From Umbilicaria muhlenbergii (taxonomy: Eukaryota; Ascomycota; Lecanoromycetes; Umbilicariales; Umbilicariaceae), in contig KK106983.1 in NCBI GenBank assembly GCA_000611775.1, positions 4,330,808 to 4,394,807 on the forward strand: 64,000 nucleotides of DNA, given 5' to 3'. This document shows positions 1 to 11,791 of this stretch, piece after piece. Every line of letters begins with the position of its first letter. The first letter of the stretch is position 1. A program made the translations under genes and the position numbers. A model generated the notes under the pieces. The model saw only the letters and a list, made by a program, of their open reading frames with translations, was not told the DNA's origin and did not search any database.

Positions 1-547
1 GAAAGCCATCTAGACCGCCTGATGATTGCTTCGGGTCTCCGTGTATCTCCATCGGTCATGTCCTGCAGTGGCCACACGAGTGTGATTCCACAAGGCAACG
101 AAATCGATTCGAGTATGTCGGATGTCGAGTGAAACACCACCTCGAAGTACCCAGCGAGACTAAGAAGTGCAAAAGGCTTGCAAAACGTTCCTTGAAGAGC
201 GCTGAGTGCACGTTAAGCAAGGATTAAATAGGTAGACCGGCACACGCGGCAAGACATAGGGAGGCATCACTGATTCACTCGGAAAAAGCAGATTAATCAT
301 GGCAACAAGCTGAATATTCACAAGACGTGCAACAAGCACAAGCGAATTCTATCAAGAACCTGATACACTATAGGGGCTTTGTGTTTGAGGGAAAACAACT
401 GAGAATCAACATTGGTAGTCTTGTGCACTGTTTCTGATGCTCGATGAGAGACCAGGTCCGCAAAAGGTGTGCAGAACAATGAGTAACAAGTCGAAGTCCT
501 TGTCGGAGTTCTAGCTGTCGATTGGATTCCTTGATTGCGTTAGCCAT
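1..547 (-). CDS. Possible partial gene at left edge, unknown product
   Basis: Not recognised. On the minus strand an ATG at 547 opens 59 codons plus two bases (exon 369-547, MANAIKESNRQLELRQ...). A GTGTAT donor at 368 and a CTTAAC branch with CTCAG acceptor ending at 202 would remove 167 bases. The phase then matches an exon 201-1 that stays open to the window edge (YALQGTFCKPFALLSLAG... ending IIRRSRWL). The frame match across the intron and the ordinary composition are the only support. The gene would continue left of the window. A decayed copy of the 5' coding segment lies at about 828-868. It could also be non-coding. Confidence 0.3.
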
Positions 548-574
548 TTGATGCGTTGTATCATCTGCTCTCAA

Positions 575-1090
575 GGCCCTTCGATATCAGTAGAAATGCC
601 TCAGTCCCCTAATATATCATTGGCAAAGCTCGGTCCTACGAGTCATATGCCTGGCCCCAGTCCTTTTCAGCCCGCTTCCCAGTCCTTCGGGATATGTGAA
701 GGTAGTCGTTGAACTTGTAGTGGGTAGAACCAGTGAATACAAAATCTCGGTCTTTTGCATGACTGCTGAGCTGCCTCTGAAAAATGCAGAAAAACGCTCG
801 CTTTCTGCTCTAATGAAAAGGGAGTTCTAGCCATAGATTGGATTGCTTGACCGTATTACTCAGGGCTCTGGCGGCTGACTACCTTACCTTACTCTAAGTA
901 CATGTAAGGTAGCACGGCTCGCACGGGTAGGGAAGAAGTTAAGATTACCCGTAGTGCGGTCCAGTTTGAAGTCGCGCTAGTAATTGTAGACATTTCGGCT
1001 CGCGTCGCTCAAACTGGCAGCGTGAAGTTACAGAGTAGGAATTCATTCTTGTAGGAACGCCTCCCTGCACCTATCGACAACATACAAGAG
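575..1090. other. Intergenic region before CCT2
   Basis: No gene seen. It holds a degenerate copy (about 828-868) of the sequence at 505-545, and near 880-920 an imperfect hairpin built from ctacctta/taaggtag. The last few hundred bases should carry the CCT2 promoter. Confidence 0.5.
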
Positions 1091-2851
1091 ATGGTAGCTT
1101 TAACTCCCCTCAAAACCTGGCCAAGACATCCGCTGACTCCTACAGGCGTCATTCAACCCTACGCAAATCTTCGGCGACGATGTCACGGAAGAGAAAGGAG
1201 AAAATGCACGCCTTTCAGCTTTCGTCGGCGCAATCGCAGTTGGAGACTTGGTAAAGAGCACACTTGGACCGAAGGGAATGGACAAGATATTACAATCAGC
1301 GTTCGTGGAAAGTTGTATGTCTGCAGAGACGATCGACACTGACCAGGGATAGGTCAACTGGAGAGATTATGGTCACGAACGATGGAGCCACGATACTAAA
1401 GTCGATAGCTCTCGACAACGCTGCAGCGAAGGTTCTTGTCAATATTTCCAAGGTTCAGGACGATGAGGTTGGAGACGGTACAACATCAGTCACGGTTTTA
1501 GCTGCAGAACTTCTACGTGAGGCTGAGAAGCTAGTGGACAAGAAGATACACCCTCAGACTATCATCGAAGGTTACAGAATAGCAAGCCATGCTGCCTTGA
1601 CGGCGTTGGAAAAGACGGCGGTGGACCACAGCAAGGATTCGGCAGCATTTCGAAGGGATCTATTGGCGATTGCGCGGACAACGTTGAGCTCGAAGGTGCT
1701 GAGCCAGGATAGAAATCAATTTGCGGAGCTGGCGTGCGACGCTGTGTTGAGGATGAAGGGTTCAGCGGACTTGAGTCACATTCAAATCATCAAGAAAGCC
1801 GGTGGGAAGCTCAGCGATTCATACTTGGATGAGGGTTTCATCCTGGACAAGCGGATAGGTGTGAACCAAGCGAAGCGGTTGGAGAACGCAAAGATCTTGG
1901 TGGCAAACACAGCAATGGACACAGATAAGATCAAGATATTCGGGGCAAGAGTCAAAGTCGAATCTACGGGGAAGCTGGCAGAACTGGAGAAGGCAGAGAA
2001 GGAGAAGATGAAGGCAAAAGTGGAGAAGATCAAGGCACACGGCATCAACTGCTTTGTCAACCGCCAACTCATCTATAACTGGCCCGAGCAACTCTTCGCG
2101 GATGCTGGCATCATGTCAATAGAACATGCAGATTTCGACGGTATCGAACGGCTAGCTCTTGTCACAGGAGGCGAGATCACTTCAACTTTCGACCATCCGG
2201 AGAGCGTCAAGCTTGGGCACTGTGATCTGATCGAGGAAGTCATCATCGGCGAAGACACTCTAATCAAGTTCTCCGGAGTTGCTAAAGGCCAGGCTTGCAC
2301 CATCGTCCTGCGTGGAGCGACAGAGCAGCTTTTGGATGAAGCAGAGCGGTCACTACACGATGCCCTAGCTGTACTGTCACAGACGGTTAGAGAGCCCAAG
2401 ACGACACTTGGTGGTGGATGCGCTGAGATGGTCATGGCCAAAGCCGTTGACCAAGCGGCGCGAAAAGTTGCAGGCAAGAAGGCTATCGCCGTTGACTCCT
2501 TCGCCACGGCTCTGCGACAACTTCCGACAATATTGGCAGACAATGCAGGGTTCGATTCGAGCGATCTAGTGGCGAGGTTAAGGGAGGAGATATACCGAGG
2601 GATGACGAGTTCGGGGTTGGACCTCATGACGCCTGGAGGTGGCATAGCTGATATGAGGGAAATGGGAGTGATTGAGAGCTACAAGCTGAAGCGAGCGGTG
2701 GTCTCATCGGCTTCGGAAGCTGCAGAGGTGTGTTCCGATCTAGCAACGCTTCTCCGAAACAAACGTGGAAATGTCACTGACTGGTGCACAGCTACTCCTG
2801 AGGGTGGACAATATCATAAGATCGGCGCCTAGGAAACGTGAGAGGATGTAG
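1091..2851 (+). CDS. CCT2: T-complex protein 1 subunit beta (CCT2)
   Basis: Beta subunit of the cytosolic TRiC/CCT chaperonin, which folds actin, tubulin and WD40 proteins using ATP. Exons 1091-1093, 1146-1300, 1353-2727 and 2792-2851 give 530 residues, the usual length. The three introns (52, 52 and 64 bases) each carry a CTGAC branch site. The protein starts [10 protein letters not shown]. Group II chaperonin motifs follow: [10 protein letters not shown] (41-50), TNDGATIL (61-68) and GDGTTS (93-98), then the beta-specific stretch [13 protein letters not shown] and the C-terminus SAPRKRERM. The first coding exon is the start codon alone: the donor GTAGCT follows ATG directly. This start is chosen because ATG joined to the acceptor at 1146 restores the conserved N-terminus in phase. 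Reading through the last intron would give a foreign C-terminus, so that intron is real. Assignment is very secure. Confidence 0.97.
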
Positions 2852-4314
2852 GTTACGTAGATTGCTTCGAACACCAAGAGCATTAAACGGCGTTGCTAGG
2901 AGCGTCATTTATATGTAGATGAGACACTAAAAGGGTCATTCACCAGAACCATACACATCACTTGGCTTTACCCGGGAAGAGAGTAGACGTTGACGCTGGT
3001 GAGAACCATGGTGGGTGTGAACCCTACCTGCGCACGGATTCAAAACTTGTTTGTGGCGGAGAGAGAACCCTACCGGTAAGGTCAAAGTACTCGAGCTTTG
3101 ACCTTGACCGCTGGTATTGACGTTGCCTGATGGGACCGTGTGATGTTTGTGCCAGCCTGGGCGCCGCACACGAATGAGGCTCATGCAAGGAGAAGCGTTT
3201 CGACTTCTATACTTGGCCCATGTTCTCACTGCCCTCCGGCTGCTACGGGGTAGTCATTTGTGTCCTTGCCTCTTTTGGTGTACAGCTACAGAATCGACTG
3301 GAGATGGTCGGAAATCGGGTAGTCTGTAGTTGTTTCTGGTGTAGATATCCAGCGACAGATGAAACAAATTGGCAGTAGTGCTCTTACGAAACTGAACTGT
3401 ATATTTAAAAAAGAGTGCTCGATCAAGAAGGAGCACCTGTGCAGTGGGGAAGGTGCTTGTAGGCTAAGCGAAAAAGTGCATTGTGCGCGATTTTAGTTCC
3501 TTGACGAAATTCGTCCGGGGTTTGGATTCCCCTCGATCCTTCGAGGCAAAAATCTCCCAAAAAGAAATTGAGTTGCCGGCAGAGCGGTCACATTCACTGT
3601 GAATGATGAAGACAATTGGAGTATTTGGGAACTGGCCGTCATATTTGCCAGTAGTATAATCCTGAATGTAATCAGTCACCTAATCTTGCGATCAAAGGTT
3701 GATTGTTCAGACTAGTGGTGTTTTTTTAATCCCAGGCTCAGTCTGAACCACTCACCAACAACCCTGTTGAGTTAAGGTTTACCTTATTATGATATGTTAA
3801 CTAGCCAGTCGTTAGAACTATCAAGCAAGGGCGACAGCTCCTCCGTAATTGAGGCTTCTTCAGGCTTCACAAGCTGGGGTACCCGGAGAACAGCGCCCGA
3901 TCCCGTGAAGTACGCCCGCCATTATGTCTCATCCTAGTTAGCCGAGGGCCCGCCCGCGCAGATCCACGGGATGCCCTCGCTCTCTTTTCTAGGTAGGCTT
4001 CCTGATTGAAGCGGGTAAAGATCTACCGCGGTAGCACTGGCTGCGCGTCGCACCAAGGCATCCCTTTCGCATCCATCCCGAGCTGATGCTGACTGCGCCC
4101 TTCCACAGCGTTCCCTTCTCCGTGCCTCTTCTGCCCACACTGACTTCCCATTACTGCCCATCATTATCACCACCTGTGGATATCCATCATGCTCAAATCG
4201 CTCGAGAAGTCTTTCCGACCCTCGATCACATAGAACCGAATCGAGTCGACACCGTCATAGTGTGACCCCCTGCTAAGCCTTGCGGAACTTCACAACGTTG
4301 TCGTCCTACTCAAG
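2852..4314. other. Intergenic region CCT2-IRE1
   Basis: About 1.46 kb without a recognisable gene. Open frames are short, unlike known families and without start context. It should hold the CCT2 3' end and the IRE1 promoter and leader. Confidence 0.5.
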
Positions 4315-7300
4315 ATGCGTCGACGAGCCGGCGCTGGAAGAGCTGTCTTATCAGCTCTTGCTGTCTCCCTCTTCGCAATTCCTCTCGTTCTAGCTTCCCG
4401 GCAGCAGGAGCAGCAACATTACCGCAAATCACCGCATGAGAATGGCCCCCTTTCGGATAGGCAGACGCACGCCGTACCCTCTGCAATACCACGTCACGAC
4501 GAAAAATTCGAAACGGCAAATTACAAACACTTCAAAGACACGAGTGTGATCCCCAACAGTGCGAGCGCTATCGCAACCCTAGCTCCGGCAGGTGTCAACC
4601 CTGCCGTCCGAGCTCCACGATCTGCAAAAGGGTCCGGCAAGTCCGCCGGGCTTTCGTCGCTGCTTAATGCGCGGTCCCTGCAGGACTGGGAGGTTGAGGA
4701 TTTTATCCTCTTGGCGACCGTGGATGGATCGATTCACGCTAGAGATAGGAAGACTGGAGCGCCCAGGTGGGCGTTGGAGGTGGACAGGCCAATGGTGGAA
4801 ACGGCGTACCATCGGCAGAATAAATCCGAATTGGAGGATCAGAGGCCAGAAGATGACTTTCTGTGGATCGTGGAGCCGAGCAGGGACGGCGATATCTACA
4901 TCTACAATCAAGGTCGGAATGGTGGCCTGCAGAAATTACGCTTGACGGTCAAGAAATTGGTGGAAGAATTGTCACCATATGCTGGTGAGGACCCTGCAGT
5001 GGTCTACACGGCCGAGAAGAAGACAACTCTTTATACCGTGGATGCTGGGACCGGCAAAATCACCAAGGTGTTCAGCTCCAGGGGTGCGACCATGAACGAC
5101 GAACAAAGCTGTCGAAGGGTCAACGGCTTGGAGAACCTTGACGACGAAGAGTGCGGGTCGAGTGGTTCCCTCATACTGGGCCGTACCGAGTATACCGTCG
5201 GCATCCAGCACAGAGACACGGCAGAACCAATATGCACCTTGATGTACTCGGAATGGGGCCCGAATAATCGAGACAGCGACCTTCACAGCCAGTATTCAGC
5301 AACCATGGATCAGAAATACGTTTACTCCCGTCACGATGGAAGTATATTCGGGTTCGACCATGCACGACTAGATGAAAGGCGGAAATCGTACACGCAGAAA
5401 CTTTCATCACCAGTAGTCAGAGTCTTCGACATAGCCCGCCCCACGACTGTAGAAGATCGAGACATCCAACTCATCGTTCTGCCTCAGCCTATCGGACCTA
5501 TCGACAGCGAAGATCTTTACGGCACTTTCAGCGACCGGAACCGCATTTTTATCAATCAAACCGAAGCGGGGGGATGGTATGCAATGTCCGAGAACACATA
5601 TCCTCTTGTGACAGGTGGAGCTGCTACAGCCCAGTGTTACAATCAAGATTGGTTCGAAACGACATTTCCATCACAGTCCGTCAGTCTTGCACAACGACAG
5701 AAAGCCCTTGTTGGTGTTCATGCAATTTCGGAAATGGAAAACATGGAGGAGAGCTTCATGACTATATCTGGCCCGCCGACTGAGGTCATCAATGACACCC
5801 CCGTCAGTCTGTACTCGGATACACCACCTCTGCCATCGCTGCCAGTGATCGGCAGTAGTCGCATTATAGGCAGCGCAGCGGCTAACGCCACGGACATTCT
5901 CATCGCGTGTGTTGTGCTCCTCATGTGTACGTTCTTAGGGATAAACCGGAGGGTCATCGCAAAGCTATTGCGCCAGAATCTAGAGCTGAAGCATGTCTTC
6001 CCTGCCCTCGAAGGACCACTTACTTCCTTACCCACTACTCCCGTCGCGGTAGAATTCAACAAAGATCCGAGCCCAGACCCTTTGGACAGCATTCAAGATG
6101 CGATGGGAAAAGAAGAGGGCGACGTCACTCCGACGATATCACGGCGCTCTACGTTATTATCGCCGCCCACAACCGTGCGAAGTCGTGCGAATTCAGTGGA
6201 TGAGGAGCGGGGCAGACCAGAAGGTGCACAAAAAGTTCGAATCCAGGAGCCGTCTCCTTCACCCGCGCGGGACGACGAAGAAGCCCCGAACTCACCGCAG
6301 CCGGGTAAGAAGAAGGCACGCCGAGGTGTTAGAGGTGGTGTGAAGCACAAGAAGAAGAGGAGTAATAGCAAGCAAGAGGAGAAGGACGTCGTGGAGGATA
6401 CTGTACAGGAGGTTAAGCCAATCATAAAGGAGACACCGCCAGAGCCTGAAGTTCTCAAAATCAACGGCACCGTTACCAACGACATCACGGATGTATCGGG
6501 ACCGGTCATTCAAATCGGACATCTGAAGGTCTTTACCGACACGGTTCTTGGTTTTGGCAGTCACGGCACGATGGTTTACAAGGGGTCATTTGGCGGCAGA
6601 GACGTCGCAGTGAAACGCATGTTGTTGGAGTTCTATGCCATTGCTTCCCACGAAGTCGGCTTGCTCCAGGAGAGCGACGATCATCCCAATGTCATACGCT
6701 ACTTTGACAAAGAATCCGCTGGCGAGTTTCTTTACATCGCTCTGGAGCTCTGTCCCGCTTCCCTACAAGACGTGATCGAGAAACCATTCAGCTATCCATC
6801 TCTTGTCGGACCTAACGGTCTGGATCTACCGGACGTCCTCAAGCAAATCACGGCCGGGGTTCGATATTTACATTCACTCAAAATTGTCCATCGGGATATA
6901 AAGCCCCAGAACATCCTCGTCTCCGCTCCGAAATTACTACCCGGCTTTCCATCCGCCATTCAACCCGCACGTCTTCTGATCTCTGATTTTGGCCTTTGCA
7001 AAAAGCTCGAAGGCGACCAGAACTCTTTCCGGGCAACCACCGCCCACGCAGCCGGCACTTCCGGATGGCGCGCTCCCGAACTCCTTGTCGACGAGGATAT
7101 TGTCGCAACCCCGCAGACCCTAGCCACCTCTACAGGTCCACATACTGGCGGCTCCAGCTCCGAGCCCGCGGTCGTCGACCCCCAAACGAACCGTCGTGCC
7201 ACCCGTGCTATTGACATCTTTTCTCTCGGCTGCGTTTTCTACTACGTCCTCACCGGCGGCAACCACCCATTTGACAAAGACGGCAAATACATGCGCGAAG

Positions 7301-7887
7301 CCAACATCGTCAAGGGCTACTACAACCTCTCGGATCTCTCCAACCTGGGCGACTACCAATGGGAAGCGAAAGACTTGATCGCATCCATGCTCAGCCACGA
7401 CCCTCGATCCAGACCCGACGCCAGCGCCGTGGTGCTGCACCCGTTCTTCTGGACCGCTGAAGAACGCCTCGAATTCCTCTGCCACGTCAGCGACCAGTTC
7501 GAGTTCGAGCCCCGCGACCCGCCCAGCTTGCAGCTCGAATGTCTGGAATCCTACGCCGAAATCATCCTCGCGGGGCCGGAAACGCAGGCCTGCCATGGGG
7601 ATTTCCTGCGGCTCTTGCCGAAGGATTTTAAGGATACGTTGGGGAAGCAGAGGAAGTATAATGGGGGAAGGGTGTTGGATTTGCTGAGGGCGTTGCGGAA
7701 TAAGAAGAATCATTATGAGGATATGCCGGAGGGGGTTAAGCGGATGGTGGGGGGGCTGCCGGAGGGGTATTTGGGGTTTTGGACGAGGAGGTTCCCGATG
7801 TTGTTGATGTGTTGTCATGCGGTTATTAGGGAGTGTGGGTGGGAGGGGCGGGATCGGTTTCGGAGGTTTTTTGGGGGGGTGGTGTGA
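4315..7887 (+). CDS. IRE1: IRE1 ER-stress sensor kinase/endoribonuclease
   Basis: Type I ER membrane protein that senses unfolded proteins and splices the HAC1-type mRNA through its cytosolic RNase. It is one uninterrupted exon of 1190 codons. A signal peptide (about 1-27: basic start, then a hydrophobic run ending LVLAS) precedes the lumenal sensor domain, whose beginning reads FILLATVDGSIHARDRKTG. A single membrane segment lies at about 522-545 (ILIACVVLLMCTFLGI). A long basic/acidic linker follows. The kinase begins near 730 with P-loop GFGSHG and lysine in VAVKRM, catalytic loop VHRDIKPQN (about 857) and ISDFG (about 890), and has an insert after RAPELL. The C-terminal KEN RNase domain carries RNKKNHYEDMP and ends WEGRDRFRRFFGGVV. 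All catalytic motifs are present. The last 300 bases are markedly G-rich compared with the C-rich kinase region. Confidence 0.96.
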   Translation: MRRRAGAGRAVLSALAVSLFAIPLVLASRQQEQQHYRKSPHENGPLSDRQTHAVPSAIPRHDEKFETANYKHFKDTSVIPNSASAIATLAPAGVNPAVRAPRSAKGSGKSAGLSSLLNARSLQDWEVEDFILLATVDGSIHARDRKTGAPRWALEVDRPMVETAYHRQNKSELEDQRPEDDFLWIVEPSRDGDIYIYNQGRNGGLQKLRLTVKKLVEELSPYAGEDPAVVYTAEKKTTLYTVDAGTGKITKVFSSRGATMNDEQSCRRVNGLENLDDEECGSSGSLILGRTEYTVGIQHRDTAEPICTLMYSEWGPNNRDSDLHSQYSATMDQKYVYSRHDGSIFGFDHARLDERRKSYTQKLSSPVVRVFDIARPTTVEDRDIQLIVLPQPIGPIDSEDLYGTFSDRNRIFINQTEAGGWYAMSENTYPLVTGGAATAQCYNQDWFETTFPSQSVSLAQRQKALVGVHAISEMENMEESFMTISGPPTEVINDTPVSLYSDTPPLPSLPVIGSSRIIGSAAANATDILIACVVLLMCTFLGINRRVIAKLLRQNLELKHVFPALEGPLTSLPTTPVAVEFNKDPSPDPLDSIQDAMGKEEGDVTPTISRRSTLLSPPTTVRSRANSVDEERGRPEGAQKVRIQEPSPSPARDDEEAPNSPQPGKKKARRGVRGGVKHKKKRSNSKQEEKDVVEDTVQEVKPIIKETPPEPEVLKINGTVTNDITDVSGPVIQIGHLKVFTDTVLGFGSHGTMVYKGSFGGRDVAVKRMLLEFYAIASHEVGLLQESDDHPNVIRYFDKESAGEFLYIALELCPASLQDVIEKPFSYPSLVGPNGLDLPDVLKQITAGVRYLHSLKIVHRDIKPQNILVSAPKLLPGFPSAIQPARLLISDFGLCKKLEGDQNSFRATTAHAAGTSGWRAPELLVDEDIVATPQTLATSTGPHTGGSSSEPAVVDPQTNRRATRAIDIFSLGCVFYYVLTGGNHPFDKDGKYMREANIVKGYYNLSDLSNLGDYQWEAKDLIASMLSHDPRSRPDASAVVLHPFFWTAEERLEFLCHVSDQFEFEPRDPPSLQLECLESYAEIILAGPETQACHGDFLRLLPKDFKDTLGKQRKYNGGRVLDLLRALRNKKNHYEDMPEGVKRMVGGLPEGYLGFWTRRFPMLLMCCHAVIRECGWEGRDRFRRFFGGVV

Positions 7888-8435
7888 TGGGTTTTGGGAA
7901 TGTTGGGGTGTATGAGTACTATGTTGGGTGGTATAGAGAGTATGGCGGTTTTTGGAAGATGGATAGATGATGGGTGGATATGTGGATTGGGGTTTTAAGT
8001 GTCTGAGTTTGGAACATCTGGTTGAGAGTTGTTGGGTTAGGTGTGGTCTTGTCTTGTCTTGTTTGTATCGGAGAGGAGACGAGAGCTCCGAGGCCTGTAT
8101 TAGTCTAGTTCTCGTAGTCATAGCATAATGGATCCATAATGTTACCCATCCCACCTGCATCCCTTCCCGTCATTTCAGCACAGCAGAGTGCATCACGCAT
8201 TCAAGCAGCCCAGCAGGGCGAGGCACTAATGCGGGGATGCGCGCATGATCATCGGACGATCCTCCGCAAGACAAGGTTGAGCCATGTGCTTTTCCTCCCG
8301 TGCTTGGCGATGACCTCAGCTCCAGTCTCACCCCTACGTCCACAACGAACCAACAAATTTATCCAAAAGCCCTTGTCCTCTCCTCCCCCTCCCCTCCTTG
8401 GCCCTTTTCGTAATCGACATCACCTCCAGACACCA
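7888..8435. other. Intergenic region IRE1 to AIG1-like gene
   Basis: 548 bases. The G/T-rich IRE1 3' region passes into the pyrimidine-rich leader of the next gene. No gene seen; long antisense open frames here are composition shadows. Confidence 0.5.
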
Positions 8436-9797
8436 ATGGAAGCCACACAGGACGCTCTGATACGGCGGCATCCGCTGCAGCGAGTCAACTCCCCATCCCG
8501 GGGCTTCTCGGCCCTGGTTCATGTAGGTGGAGCCTGTTCTGCACCCGGTGGACTACTCCCGCTGATGCCCGGGCAGTTTGTTGGGTTGTCGAGTTTTGCT
8601 GCGTCGTTTAAATAGTAAACCACCTTCCCCCCTCCCCCGACCCAGGGAATGGCGGAATTGTTATATCTTGCCTTACTAACATCCCCCCGCCCGGCAGTCT
8701 GGTCGATTTCCCTAATCTGATGTAAGCCCCCCCTCCCCCCCTTCCCATTCCTCTTCCACTTTCTCCTATCTTCTCTCTTCAACCCGTCCTCTCCTCTCCT
8801 CTCCGCCCCCATCACCCCTTCTTTCTCAAAGCGAAACTCACCCTCCTACCCAGCAACGACTCCTACGGCTGGCACCTCCAATACCTAACCATCATCGGGC
8901 TCTCCCTCGCAACCATCACGTTCTTCTTCGGCTCCCTGGCCGACATCACGTTGAGCCGGCGATTGTTTCTGGTCAAGAATGCGTTGAGTATGTGCAGCGC
9001 GCCGCTGGAGGTGCTGATCAGTCTGCTGTATTGGGGGTTGAGAGGGGTGAGTTTTTTTTTTTTTTTTTGGGTGCTCTGTGGGATGATGGGGATGGGATGG
9101 GGTAGTGGGGAGGGGGCAGGGGCGGGATGAGATGGGATGGGATGAGGGATGGCAGGGTTGGTATATGGGGATGCGCTTGGCTAATTGAGGGTTTGGTGGA
9201 GTAGATCGATCGGAGACTGGTTATGCCGGATTGGGTGGAGTTGGATCCGTGGGCGGGTAAGTAGCGAGCTTGAGGAGCCGGGGTTGGAGGAGTGGTTGTA
9301 GGAGGGAGGGGGGGGGGGGGTTTGGAGAGCATGCGGGACCAACTGACGGGACAGTAGATCTTGGGTTCCACGCTATTCCTTCGATCTTACTGGTTGTGGA
9401 TCTGCTGTTCCTGTCGCCGCCGTGGACGATTACCGTACTTCCGGCTATGGGCATTAGTTCGGTGTTGGCGTTTGGGTATTGGTTTTGGGTCGAGCAGTGT
9501 TATCGGCATAACGGATGGTAAGCCCGAAATTCCTTCACCCTTATGAAGATCTAGCTGCAGCGTAGTGGAGGATGGCGGAGGCAAATGCGACGGTGATGGA
9601 ATGGGTGGTTGACTCCTACTTGTAGGTATCCATATCCGCTATTCGATGCTCTTAGTCCGCCGTGGCGTGCTGTGCTCTTCGCGGGCAGTGCCGTGGTCAT
9701 GACGTTAAGTACGGCGTGCTTGAAGTGGGCTTATGGGAGAGTCAATGGGTATGGGGTTGGGAGTGTGAGGGCGAGACCGGGCGCGGTCAAACAATAA
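8436..9797 (+). CDS. FAR-17a/AIG1-like multispanning membrane protein
   Basis: Member of the FAR-17a/AIG1 (androgen-induced gene) family. Human relatives hydrolyse fatty-acid esters of hydroxy fatty acids; the fungal role is not established. Seven exons: 8436-8522, 8577-8614, 8698-8721, 8854-9046, 9205-9256, 9358-9517 and 9626-9797, giving 241 residues. All donors are GTRAGN-like or GTAAAC and every phase agrees. The order of conserved segments is as in the family: RHPLQRVNSPSRGFSALVH, then SSFAASFKYLVDFPNL, DSYGWHLQYLTIIGLSLATI, CSAPLEVLISLLYWGLRG, DLGFHAIPSILLVVDLLFLS, FGYWFWVEQCYRHNGWYPYP and KWAYGRVNG. Five to six hydrophobic spans are visible. Exon 3 is only 24 bases. Introns 4 and 5 contain long T and G runs. 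Continuous open frames cover less than half of the gene, so it is easily missed. Confidence 0.92.
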
Positions 9798-11791
9798 GGT
9801 CACATCACAGTAGCATGTCGGAGTCTAGATTGTAGAGAGTAGAAAACACAAAAGTTGATATTGATATCTTGAGATCGTTGATCGTAACATACATTACTGC
9901 AATATCTGACTGATAAAGGTAAATGTAGCTCAAAAGGAGAACTAGGTGACGCCCACCATAGAGAGACATTTAGGCAGTGTAGTACGCTCAATAGCGTCAT
10001 CACCTCCTGTGCCATGAGACTGGGGTAAAAGTACTAGTAATTATCTGTAGTAGCCATGATGTGTATTGTTGGTGAGGTTGAAGTGATCAAGACATGCAAC
10101 GAGAGAAGTTGTGAGCTCCAAGAGATCCCCGCCATGTAATGTCACAGGCCTGGGCCCGGACCGAGGGAAGACCCGAGGAAGCAATATATATCACCAGAAG
10201 ACCTTTCCTCGCAAAGGGCCGTGTGGTGTGTAGTCGAAACAGCCGATTCTCCCGGATCGGATACGGAGTAGCTCTTCCTGTCACAGGGATGTCCGCCCAC
10301 CACACGTAAGACGTGTTACATGTGACCCTCTTCTTACATGGCAAGCTCAGGTCGAGAGTTCAGGTCTTTCCTGTAACGTCTTCTCCCTATACAGATTGCG
10401 GGCTCTTGCAAGCTTCCTTCCAGCATGTATGCAATGAAAACCCCGAGTGGGGGGCTTTCGTAGGCGCTGCGCGTGTTTCACACCGCAGAGCTGAGCTTTT
10501 TGTACTTTTGGGTGCTGGAGGTTGCGGGTTCGATTCTGGGAGAGGTCGGTGGGCTGTTTTGTTTTTTGTAGTTCTTTTTTGCGGTCGTGGAGATGTTAGG
10601 TGCCCGGGGGGCCCAATAGCCCTAAGCAATTTCTTCGGAGGCAGCCACCACACTCATACATCCATACAACTCGCGCAACGCTCACAACCATCGCAGCAGA
10701 ACGTTTGATGTATTCTCTCACTGCCTTGGACGCTTTCGCAGGGAGTATCTCACGATCAGCTGCAATGACTGCGGGGGCACCACCGACGCAATGCGATTTC
10801 GCGAGCGATCCGCCACATCGATGATGTTTTTGGTATGCGCAAGCGCAAGGTCATCAAGCATAGAGCACGCAGCAAATGCGGACATGATTGCATACATCAT
10901 CAAAGTACAGAACAGCGATAAGGGACCGATACCAATTCAAAGCTATGCTGGAGGTGAACCACTGTTTGACCGCTGAAGACCGTTGGTGACTTACTCTATA
11001 GCCTTCTCAAATCGACAGCTTGGACGCCCCGTAGTAATCACTTCTTACGGCTTCCACATCTCTCAAGCCATGATGCCCCTTTGTATCGATGGCGGCTTCT
11101 ACTAAGCCTTGCCTACTGCATTCTGGAACCTGGGCTCCTCGGAAACAAATACACAGTTCTTCGAGTCAAGTGTCAGAAAACCCACACAGTCATTCTAACA
11201 GGTCCGTTTCTTAAGCATTGAAAAAGGAAAAGGTTGCTGGAAGGTATCATCGTGGTCTGACAATGGCATGTCGTTGGACTTTTCCACTTCTTCTTCGGGG
11301 ATTCCTTCGCTAAGGCAAGGCTACCTGAGGCTACCAATGCTACCGATGCTACCTTGCTCCACACGCCGCGGCAAGTGCCCGTTGGCTCTGCTTTGGCGCG
11401 CCTTGGGCCCGGGCTTGGGGCCGTGTGGGCGTGTGGGCGTGGGACAAGTCCCACGTTCTTATCAAGAAGCGACCAGGGTCGGCTTACGGCTGCCTCTTTC
11501 ACGAATCAGGATCAGCTGCTCACATCGGCTGAGGAACGTACCAGCCTGTTGGTTCAAGCATGAGCAGACTCAGCTGAAGAGCCTTGGGACCAGAAGCGTC
11601 GCTACTGACAGTTCTTGTACCTTTCAAGACTACTGCTCGTTCAATATGCGCTACGCTGTGCCCAGTGACCGATAAGTCTTCCACCACGAAGCCAGACGGG
11701 GACCGAATTTCAGGCCACCGTCCACCGAACGCCCAACTTTCTGCGTGGAAATCGCTCATGACAAGCGGCGGCAGCAGCACACATCCTCTCC
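9798..11791. other. Gene-poor intergenic region
   Basis: About 2 kb with no recognisable gene on either strand. A tRNA-like B-box sequence near 10526 was examined and rejected. A short GC hairpin lies near 10440. The right part must include the promoter of the Zn2Cys6 gene. Confidence 0.45.

Noticed and set aside
7120-8160. 346-codon minus-strand open frame
   Set aside because: Antisense to the IRE1 kinase/RNase end and its 3' region; composition artefact.
9052-9068. Poly-T run as a terminator
   Set aside because: It lies inside intron 4 of the AIG1-like gene, just after the GTGAG donor.
10478-10540. tRNA-like or SINE-like A-box/B-box (gggttcgattctgg)
   Set aside because: The flanking bases cannot form a T stem or acceptor stem, and no anticodon arm is possible.
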